64,000 nt of DNA from the IMG/VR virus record IMGVR_UViG_3300031787_000063, positions 1-64,000 of that record. The stretch is one strand, 5' to 3'. The stretch's first letter is position 1. The number at the start of each line of letters is the position of its first letter. Of this stretch, positions 51,704 to 57,769 are shown one piece after another. The notes beneath the pieces were generated by a model that did not search any database, was not told the DNA's origin, and was given only the letters and a program-made list of their open reading frames with translations. The translations under genes and the position numbers were made by a program. This DNA comes from a virus.

Positions 51704-52359
51704 GAGTAGAGTTAATATCCATAACAAAGCCAGTGAAAGAAGCTCTAACCGAGTTTTCATCTGAAGAACTTATGGCGTATGTAGCAAGGGTTTCCAATCC
51801 TAATAATCAAATGAATACAGCTACATCAAGTAAACTACTTGGATATTGCATAAAAAACGCACACTGGTCGGTATTTGAGCATGTAAACATGACAGTTCAA
51901 ATTACTACCAGTAGAGCAATTACTGCTCAGATTTTAAGACATAGAAGTTTTGTGTTCCAAGAATTTTCACAGAGGTATGCAGAAGCTACAAATTTCGAAA
52001 TATATGAAGCCAGAAGACAAGATGTTAAAAATAGACAAAATTCTGTAGACGATATGCTGGCAGATGATAAGGAATTTTTTAAAAATGCTCAGAATTATAT
52101 AAATGAAGAAGCTATGTTGCTATATAATGAAGCGTTAGCTAGGGGTATAGCTAAAGAACAGGCTAGATTTCTTTTGCCGTTGTCTACTGAAACTACTTTA
52201 TACATGACAGGAAATGTTAGAAATTGGATTCATTACATTCAACTCAGAAGTGAAAATGGAACACAAAAAGAACATGCAGATATTGCACTAGAAATAAAAA
52301 ATATATTTAAAGAACAATTTCCAGCAATATCGACAGCATTGGAGTGGGTAAATGAATAA
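51700..52359 (+). CDS. thyX: Flavin-dependent thymidylate synthase ThyX
   Basis: A 219-residue enzyme with the ThyX signature RHRSFVFQEFSQRY (RHR then seven residues then Ser). It methylates dUMP to dTMP using FAD and methylene-tetrahydrofolate. Together with the class II reductase and dNMP kinase it supplies deoxynucleotides to the phage. Confidence 0.95.
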   Translation: MRVELISITKPVKEALTEFSSEELMAYVARVSNPNNQMNTATSSKLLGYCIKNAHWSVFEHVNMTVQITTSRAITAQILRHRSFVFQEFSQRYAEATNFEIYEARRQDVKNRQNSVDDMLADDKEFFKNAQNYINEEAMLLYNEALARGIAKEQARFLLPLSTETTLYMTGNVRNWIHYIQLRSENGTQKEHADIALEIKNIFKEQFPAISTALEWVNE

Positions 52360-52900
52360 TTCCAATCTTCCGCCAATTAGAGTTTTTATTTGGAATAGAT
52401 TTTTATTCAATGATAATTCTAATTATTCTGGGAAAATCGGAGCACATTTAGTTTCTGTTAGAGCTAGGCAAAATCAAGCATTGCAGTTTACGGTGCTATT
52501 AGATAATGGTGCTTTGTTTACAGGTCTTCCAGCCCATTCTATATCATTCAGGGAGGATGAATTTGATTCTATATTAAATTTGCAAGATGCTCAAATGTGG
52601 GACTGTATCAGTGACGATATTGAAGTATTTACTATGGAAACTTTAAGATATGCAGAATGTGAGGTGTTCGGTAATCAAATTGCCGCATCTGGAAAATATC
52701 TGTTTACAATAGATTTTGTAGGAGAAGGGTATAGTAGACATCCTACTCACTGGAAACAGCTCCACGCAGTTCAAACTATGGCAGGACATTTTTTACTTTA
52801 TCCACAATATAGAATTAGATTTACTGATAAGGCACTTTGCTCTGGAGAAGATCTTCCGAAATATCAAGCCAACGAAAAACATTGGATAGTAGGGAGTTAA
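52352..52900 (+). CDS. Hypothetical protein (182 aa)
   Basis: Mixed alpha/beta 182-residue protein with a conserved-looking HPTHWKQLH block near residue 130. It overlaps ThyX by 8 bases. A family recurring in phage nucleotide operons, as I recall, but with no assigned function. Confidence 0.6.
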   Translation: MNNSNLPPIRVFIWNRFLFNDNSNYSGKIGAHLVSVRARQNQALQFTVLLDNGALFTGLPAHSISFREDEFDSILNLQDAQMWDCISDDIEVFTMETLRYAECEVFGNQIAASGKYLFTIDFVGEGYSRHPTHWKQLHAVQTMAGHFLLYPQYRIRFTDKALCSGEDLPKYQANEKHWIVGS

Positions 52901-52901
52901 A

Positions 52902-53315
52902 ATGCTTACTTTGATTTATGGAGGGATAACTCATCACTATCTTGCTTCAAATTTACCCTATTGTAATAGAATAAATAATGTTGGAACAATTCATAATGAG
53001 TACGTTATAATGATGATAGGGAATAAAAACAAAATTGGAGTTCTTAAGGGAAAAGATTCTGCTTGCGGAGATATTGTAGGACCTATATCTTCTTTCCAAA
53101 TATCTGAAAATGTTGATTTTATGCTAGGGGGATACAATACTAATTTTGATAAGTTTAGAAAAATTGGCATAGAACCTCCATCGTATAATGGTATAACTCC
53201 AGTTATTGGATTTGACTTTAAAATACCAGTGTACAAAAAAGATAATTTTAAGGTTTCATTAGATAATTTAGTCTCAATAGGAATAATAACCCATGCAATA
53301 AGTGTGAGTTTTTGA
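52902..53315 (+). CDS. Small beta-barrel-like protein (137 aa)
   Basis: Beta-rich, Gly- and aromatic-rich 137-residue protein that ends in ISVSF, a terminal Phe typical of outer-membrane barrels. No clear signal peptide, so outer membrane location is uncertain. Confidence 0.5.
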   Translation: MLTLIYGGITHHYLASNLPYCNRINNVGTIHNEYVIMMIGNKNKIGVLKGKDSACGDIVGPISSFQISENVDFMLGGYNTNFDKFRKIGIEPPSYNGITPVIGFDFKIPVYKKDNFKVSLDNLVSIGIITHAISVSF

Positions 53316-53569
53316 TGAAAAGAAGTAAAGCTTTAGAAATTATAGAACAACAATATGGAAAGTTTATTGACGATTGGCTTAAACTTGACATTACCGATGA
53401 AGAATCGTGTAAAAATTTTATACGGTTAGAAGAAAGAATTTTAACTGCTCTAGAAAAAGAAGGAATGTTACCACCTTTTACTTATCTAAAAAAAATAGGT
53501 ACTCTAGATACTGCTTGGGAGCCAGAAGATGAAGAAGATAGTAATAAAGATAAAAGCTCCAAAAATTAG
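53315..53569 (+). CDS. Hypothetical protein (84 aa), EGMLPPxxY family
   Basis: An 84-residue acidic protein. Its ALEKEGMLPPFTY segment matches TVELEGMLPPPDY in the gene at 55004, so the two are likely paralogues. Start at 53315 overlaps the previous stop. Role unknown. Confidence 0.6.
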   Translation: MKRSKALEIIEQQYGKFIDDWLKLDITDEESCKNFIRLEERILTALEKEGMLPPFTYLKKIGTLDTAWEPEDEEDSNKDKSSKN

Positions 53570-53666
53570 GAAACCAGTGGCGAAAAAGCCTAATACTGTT
53601 ATGAAATCTAAAAAAGACTACACAAGAAAAATAAAACATAAAAAAAGTTGTTCACCAGAAGAATAA
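53529..53666 (+). CDS. Small basic protein (45 aa)
   Basis: A 45-residue, very Lys-rich frame with GGGAG upstream, overlapping the previous gene by 41 bases. It resembles short Lys-rich phage peptides but shows no defined motif. Confidence 0.45.
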   Translation: MKKIVIKIKAPKIRKPVAKKPNTVMKSKKDYTRKIKHKKSCSPEE

Positions 53667-53697
53667 TGTTATTATATACGTAAGAAAAGGAGCAAAT

Positions 53698-53904
53698 ATG
53701 GCTAACACTTTTAAAACTCGGTATTCAAATGTAAATGGAAAAGCAACTAAATTTAACAAAAAACTAACAACAGGAACTCTTGATTTTATTGTACGTAAAG
53801 CTGGAGTAATTCCTGCGAAAAGTATTGCTGCAATTATTCATCGACCTCTTAAAACGGTCCAAAGCGTAGCCTCCCGATTTGGAGTTTCTTTAAGAGTTGG
53901 ATAA
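53698..53904 (+). CDS. Putative small DNA-binding protein (68 aa)
   Basis: Basic 68-residue protein. The IPAKSIAAIIHRPLKTVQSVASRFGV segment has the pattern of a helix-turn-helix. AAAGGAG is 8 bases upstream. It could be a transcription regulator. Confidence 0.55.
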   Translation: MANTFKTRYSNVNGKATKFNKKLTTGTLDFIVRKAGVIPAKSIAAIIHRPLKTVQSVASRFGVSLRVG

Positions 53905-53920
53905 AAAAATGGTGTCACAT

Positions 53921-54003
53921 ACCTCATGAATCTTGATACTGCTAGACAGTATAGGGATTTTGTCAAGAAAGTTGTGAGGTTGGCGAGCTATCGCCTATCA
54001 AGG
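53921..54003 (+). ncRNA. Candidate structured RNA leader with alternative pairing
   Basis: Helices seen: ACCTCA/TGAGGT (53921-26 with 53975-80) closing an inner CTTGA/TCAAG (53932-36 with 53963-67) and a TACTG/CAGTA hairpin; then a GGCGA/TCGCC hairpin with a GCTA loop (53982-95). The downstream ATCAAGG (53997-54003) contains the AAGG ribosome site of the next gene and can instead pair with CTTGAT at 53932-37. The alternatives exclude each other, as in a switch. No known riboswitch class was recognised. Confidence 0.5.
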
Positions 54004-54008
54004 AATTT

Positions 54009-54179
54009 ATGCAACAAAAATTAGAATTAACAGCTATTGGATATGTTTTTACACTAGCAAATATATACCTTACAGTGAGTGGTAAACCTTTGGCTGGAAT
54101 TGCTTTTGGATTAATTTCTTGTTATTTTTTTATAAAAGCTTTAATGATTAGAAAAAAAGATGATGAAGAAGATCGTTAA
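54009..54179 (+). CDS. Small membrane protein (56 aa)
   Basis: A 56-residue protein with two hydrophobic helices and a charged tail. AAGG is 5 bases upstream, inside the structured leader. First of a string of tiny membrane genes. Confidence 0.6.
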   Translation: MQQKLELTAIGYVFTLANIYLTVSGKPLAGIAFGLISCYFFIKALMIRKKDDEEDR

Positions 54180-54309
54180 TTTTTTAAAAACAGATTTAAT
54201 GAGAATGTCCCCTTACGAAAGATGGAGACTGTGTTTCCAAGTTGTTCAAGTTATGATAACTCTTGGAGTACCTTTTATTGCGGTATGGTTAAGCAAAAAT
54301 TGGAATTGA
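54163..54309 (+). CDS. Small membrane protein (48 aa)
   Basis: A 48-residue frame with a basic N terminus and one hydrophobic helix (residues about 24-42). It overlaps both neighbours. No clear ribosome binding site, so coupling to the upstream gene is likely. Confidence 0.5.
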   Translation: MKKIVNFLKTDLMRMSPYERWRLCFQVVQVMITLGVPFIAVWLSKNWN

Positions 54310-54458
54310 GTTTTTGGAATGGAGTTTTGGCTGGGGCAATAGTAACTTTTTTCGTATGCTCCGGAATTGTTGGGGAATTTTTCGTAAGTAAAGAGGTTTT
54401 CAAATTAAAAAGAATATATATTGATGGAAAAATATATAGATTATGTGAGGATAGATGA
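54285..54458 (+). CDS. Small membrane protein (57 aa)
   Basis: One hydrophobic helix (WNGVLAGAIVTFFVCSGIV) then a basic tail. The ATG at 54285 gives a sensible overlap; an earlier in-frame ATG at 54222 would add residues antithetical to the upstream gene's overlap. Confidence 0.5.
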   Translation: MVKQKLELSFWNGVLAGAIVTFFVCSGIVGEFFVSKEVFKLKRIYIDGKIYRLCEDR

Positions 54459-54619
54459 ATTACTTTTTAATATTAATCGTACTTTCTGGATCTGGGGTAT
54501 CAACCCAATCTATCCCTTTTGAATCAAGTGCTGGATGTCTTAAAGCATTATCATCAGTTTTAGAAATGGAAAAAGGAACTCACCTAACAATAAAATCAAG
54601 GTGTGTAAAAAATGATTAG
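54455..54619 (+). CDS. Small exported protein (54 aa)
   Basis: An ATGA-coupled 54-residue protein with a signal peptide ending near STQS, and two cysteines in the mature part. Probably periplasmic. Function unknown. Confidence 0.5.
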   Translation: MNYFLILIVLSGSGVSTQSIPFESSAGCLKALSSVLEMEKGTHLTIKSRCVKND

Positions 54620-54749
54620 TTTAATTATTGTGTGTGTTTACAACCTTTCTCTATTAGCTGGAACCGCATACTTAGTTCATAATGGGTGGAGTATATTTAC
54701 ATTTATCCCAGCATTTTTTCTTTTATTAGGAATAAAGTACAGGGAATGA
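54612..54749 (+). CDS. Small membrane protein (45 aa)
   Basis: Two hydrophobic helices with a short HNGW turn. Overlaps both neighbours. Tiny two-helix membrane proteins of this type are common in phage accessory clusters. Confidence 0.5.
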   Translation: MISLIIVCVYNLSLLAGTAYLVHNGWSIFTFIPAFFLLLGIKYRE

Positions 54750-54925
54750 ATTTTATAAGTCAAACTTTAAGCAACTTAACTTCTGGAGGAAAACTATATG
54801 TTTTCTTTCAGATTATCTATTTGGCAGGTGCTCTATTTTTTACTTATGTGCAGATTCAAATCTTAAAAGAACTAAAAAAGCCAAATAATTGCTGTTGTGA
54901 AAAAAATGAAAGACCCAGAAATTAA
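54746..54925 (+). CDS. Small membrane protein with Cys tail (59 aa)
   Basis: One transmembrane helix (about 18-38) followed by a basic tail with three consecutive cysteines. ATGA coupling with the previous gene. Function unknown. Confidence 0.5.
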   Translation: MNFISQTLSNLTSGGKLYVFFQIIYLAGALFFTYVQIQILKELKKPNNCCCEKNERPRN

Positions 54926-55007
54926 TCCTTATGCTATAATAGCTATGATGGTTCGAGTTGCTCTCTTGCCGTTCTTGTTACTACTTATATTGAGAGGTTG
55001 TCAATGA
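54906..55007 (+). CDS. Tiny membrane/lipoprotein-like peptide (33 aa)
   Basis: A 33-residue peptide with one hydrophobic helix ending in LRGCQ. The Cys near the end suggests a truncated lipoprotein signal or membrane peptide. A TGCTATAAT extended -10 (54932-54940) lies inside it. Confidence 0.4.
   Translation: MKDPEINPYAIIAMMVRVALLPFLLLLILRGCQ
54935..54940 (+). promoter_or_regulatory. Possible extended -10 promoter
   Basis: TGC-TATAAT inside a tiny gene, about 64 bases before the start at 55004. Similar elements occur at 818 and 60986. It may drive the downstream small-gene string. Confidence 0.4.
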
Positions 55008-55255
55008 AAAGAGATGAAATGATTGGGGCAATTGCCATGAGATTAAAAATTCTACATTTACAAGAATTTAATCAGTTTACAGACGGAGAAATGCCATTGC
55101 CATATCTATTGGATAGATTAGCATCAACCGCTCTAGAAACTGTAGAATTAGAAGGAATGTTACCTCCTCCAGATTACTCAGAAACTTATTATAGTAGTGA
55201 TGAGCCGGGAGGATATCATCCAAATAGATGGGAGGACGAAGATGAACAGGCGTAA
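55004..55255 (+). CDS. Hypothetical protein (83 aa), EGMLPPxxY paralogue
   Basis: An 83-residue acidic protein sharing the EGMLPP core with the gene at 53315. The start at 55004 overlaps the previous stop. Function unknown. Confidence 0.6.
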   Translation: MKRDEMIGAIAMRLKILHLQEFNQFTDGEMPLPYLLDRLASTALETVELEGMLPPPDYSETYYSSDEPGGYHPNRWEDEDEQA

Positions 55256-55514
55256 TTTTTTATTTCTAGCTTTTACAAGTGTCCTTGCTTGTACAATCAT
55301 TAAAGCGGCTGCTTCTGTAAAAGTTTACGTTACGGAAGGTAAACTGGGGTATAAAATTCCGGGAAATGTTGGAAGACAGTGCAAAAACTGCAAACATTTT
55401 GAGACGAAAGCCGAAGATGGAATTTGTAAACTTCAGGCTATGAAAAGCGTGATGAAATCACCAGAAGTACATGTCATTCCAGAAGCAACTTGTAACATGT
55501 GGGTACAAAAATAA
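55242..55514 (+). CDS. Secreted HiPIP-like Cys-rich protein
   Basis: A 90-residue protein beginning MNRRNFLFLAF with a twin arginine and hydrophobic core, like a Tat or lipoprotein signal (VLAC). The mature part has CKNCKHF, GICKLQ and ATCNMWV: four cysteines in the C-x2-C-x11-C...C-x2-W order of high-potential iron-sulfur proteins. An exported electron-transfer protein is predicted. Phage role unknown; an auxiliary metabolic function is possible. Confidence 0.6.
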   Translation: MNRRNFLFLAFTSVLACTIIKAAASVKVYVTEGKLGYKIPGNVGRQCKNCKHFETKAEDGICKLQAMKSVMKSPEVHVIPEATCNMWVQK

Positions 55515-55738
55515 TGGTAAATCGTTGGACTTCTGGATGTATGTATCGGCACTTGACATCTAAAGACTTAGACATCTTTGTAGTTAAAGTTAGATACCAA
55601 GATGAAAAAAGAGTTAAATTGTTAATTCGCTGGGTTTATAAAACAAATGGAAACTTTGCAGATCTGCCCGGATTAAGAGATGGTAAAGATAATATAGTAG
55701 TCTCAGCAGATCAGTATAAATATTGGAGTAGAATATGA
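55514..55738 (+). CDS. Hypothetical protein (74 aa)
   Basis: A 74-residue alpha/beta protein whose ATG overlaps the HiPIP-like stop by one base. Basic overall, with no recognised motif. Confidence 0.6.
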   Translation: MVNRWTSGCMYRHLTSKDLDIFVVKVRYQDEKRVKLLIRWVYKTNGNFADLPGLRDGKDNIVVSADQYKYWSRI

Positions 55739-55941
55739 TTTTAGATTTTGAAAAATTTATTAAAGAAAAAGTAGGAGAAGCCATCGAGGGCAGCTTTATG
55801 GACGCAAGTATTTTTGGAACAGGCTATATTAAAGTAACTTTCGTAAATAATGATTTAAATGTGGAACATATTCCATTTGATAAAGTAGAAGAGGAGCTTG
55901 AGGCTTTCAAAGAATTTAAAAAAGAAGTTGGTAAGATGTGA
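55735..55941 (+). CDS. Hypothetical protein (68 aa)
   Basis: Acidic 68-residue protein coupled by ATGA to the previous gene. No family recognised. Confidence 0.55.
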   Translation: MILDFEKFIKEKVGEAIEGSFMDASIFGTGYIKVTFVNNDLNVEHIPFDKVEEELEAFKEFKKEVGKM

Positions 55942-56045
55942 ATGTCGAAAGAGTAGTTTCTATATTTTTTGTTGCATTATACAATATAGGACTACTCTGG
56001 ATTATTGGGCTAGTTCTTAAAGCTCTATTAGAGCATAAAGATTAA
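55938..56045 (+). CDS. Tiny membrane protein (35 aa)
   Basis: A GTG-started 35-residue peptide with one hydrophobic helix. Its stop codon overlaps the stop of the opposed adhesin gene in a shared TTAA. Weak start, so moderate confidence. Confidence 0.4.
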   Translation: MNVERVVSIFFVALYNIGLLWIIGLVLKALLEHKD

Positions 56046-56947
56046 CTTGGAGTATTTGAGTACGAATTGACGAGTCTTATAGTTCCGCTGAAATTAAAAA
56101 TTCCCGGATATAAGTTTGAAATGCCTTCTGAAACTGTATCCATAACTAATACATAAGGGGTTACTGAATTGTTTAGATATACTTTGAACTCGTTAGTATT
56201 TTCTTGCACCATTCTTATGGTTATATCAGACCCAGATGGAAGAATATTATCTAAATAAAAAAATTGGGATTTACTACCAACTCCAGAACTTCTTCTTAAA
56301 GTTATTCCACTTGGTCGTAATGAAATATCTACGCTATTTGAAGAAGCATCTACAAAAGTATCAAATAACCCTATTGTAACATCACCAAATTCTGATCCAT
56401 CAGGAAGAATTCCTCCCCAATTTAAAACTTTTATCATATAAGTAACATCATAAGTAGCGACATTGTCTACACTTAAAGATCCTCCAATGGGAATTAAAGC
56501 TGATCCATGTTGATATTGATTCATACTAAAAGAATATGCGGCTCCTGTTGCTGGAACTTTATCAAATCCAGTGACAGGATCATATCCAAAACTATCAAAT
56601 ATCGTAAAATCAAAATCAGAAGCTACTAAAAATTGTCTAGGAATTTGTAAAACTCCACCATCTTCATCAATTATGGAAACTTTTACTACTTGAAAAACAT
56701 TTCTAGCTTTTAAGGATAATAAAATAGAAGCGGTTGGAGTGAGATTTGTTCCTGTTACGTCAAATTCTAAAGTTTTAGTTTGATTTCCCGGATTAGAGGT
56801 GTATAGAACGTCTACTTTTTTCCATCTAGTAGAATTAGAAAAATAACCATTACCAGATACTAAAGGATGTGCCTCCAATTCCACTTTATTAAGCGTAAAA
56901 ATTGCAGGATTTCCTTTCGTAATAGTTGGTTTAGTTATTATTGCCAC
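56042..56947 (-). CDS. Adhesin paralogue 1 (301 aa)
   Basis: A 301-residue protein. Residues 1-120 are the shared module (ITKPTITKG, VELEAHPLV, LQIPR) present in all three adhesins here; the C-terminal 180 residues are a unique beta-sandwich-like domain. Probably a receptor-binding virion protein. Last gene of the adhesin operon. Confidence 0.7.
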   Translation of the reverse strand: MAIITKPTITKGNPAIFTLNKVELEAHPLVSGNGYFSNSTRWKKVDVLYTSNPGNQTKTLEFDVTGTNLTPTASILLSLKARNVFQVVKVSIIDEDGGVLQIPRQFLVASDFDFTIFDSFGYDPVTGFDKVPATGAAYSFSMNQYQHGSALIPIGGSLSVDNVATYDVTYMIKVLNWGGILPDGSEFGDVTIGLFDTFVDASSNSVDISLRPSGITLRRSSGVGSKSQFFYLDNILPSGSDITIRMVQENTNEFKVYLNNSVTPYVLVMDTVSEGISNLYPGIFNFSGTIRLVNSYSNTPS

Positions 56948-56949
56948 AA

Positions 56950-57759
56950 TTATTCCTTGTAGTAAGCTGATGTAATGTTTCCAAAGTATGGTCTACCAAG
57001 AGGATAAAGCATACTCGAACTAGAATAACTGTGAACACTTACTCCATTTAAGTAAACTGTTACAGTTGAACCAATTCTTGAAAATTTAATTGTATTAGTT
57101 CCAGCAGCATTAAATGAATACTGACCGGGAAGCCAAGTGTCACCGTTGGTATTAATTTCAAAATATGTGCCGCTTCTATTGATCATGGCAACACTTCCAG
57201 TGAAAACGCCAAGTGTAGTGTTATCTGCCATGCCGACACCGATTTCTAAACAATCAGCACCCTCAAATAAATAGTTCACTTCAAAATCACTAGAATAACC
57301 TGTTGATGATTTCATCATATAAAACCAGTTTTGAGATGATGGATTAGTTAATACAGCCCCAACAGAGTTTGTAGTAGGTCCATTGGTTAAGTTCCAATTA
57401 ATATACTCTATTAAGGATATATCAAAATCTGCAGAGTTTAAAGATTCTCTTGGAATCTGCAGAATCCCATTGTCATAATCTACTATCAATAAACTTTCTA
57501 CTTGGAATTCATCCCTTGCTTTTAAAGAAAATAGGATTGAACCAGTGGGAGTTGGGTTAACTCCACTAACATCAAACTTTACATCTTTAGACTGATTTCC
57601 CGGACTAGAAATATAAATAATCTCCACTCTTCTCCATCTGGTAGAATCGGAGAAATAAGGATTTGATGTCACTAAAGGATGAGCTTCTAACTCTACTTTA
57701 TTTAGAGTTATTAAAGCCGGAGTTCCTTTTTCAATAGTTGGTTTAGTTATTATTGCCAC
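56950..57759 (-). CDS. Adhesin paralogue 2 (269 aa)
   Basis: A 269-residue protein with the same N-terminal module as its neighbours, diverging after about residue 120 into a lectin- or laminin-G-like beta domain (DFEVNYLFEG, MADNTTLGVF, NTIKFSRIGSTVTVYLNG). The latter pattern is typical of concanavalin-like carbohydrate-binding domains. A sugar-binding adhesin is likely. Confidence 0.7.
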   Translation of the reverse strand: MAIITKPTIEKGTPALITLNKVELEAHPLVTSNPYFSDSTRWRRVEIIYISSPGNQSKDVKFDVSGVNPTPTGSILFSLKARDEFQVESLLIVDYDNGILQIPRESLNSADFDISLIEYINWNLTNGPTTNSVGAVLTNPSSQNWFYMMKSSTGYSSDFEVNYLFEGADCLEIGVGMADNTTLGVFTGSVAMINRSGTYFEINTNGDTWLPGQYSFNAAGTNTIKFSRIGSTVTVYLNGVSVHSYSSSSMLYPLGRPYFGNITSAYYKE

Positions 57760-57769
57760 TTATAAATCC

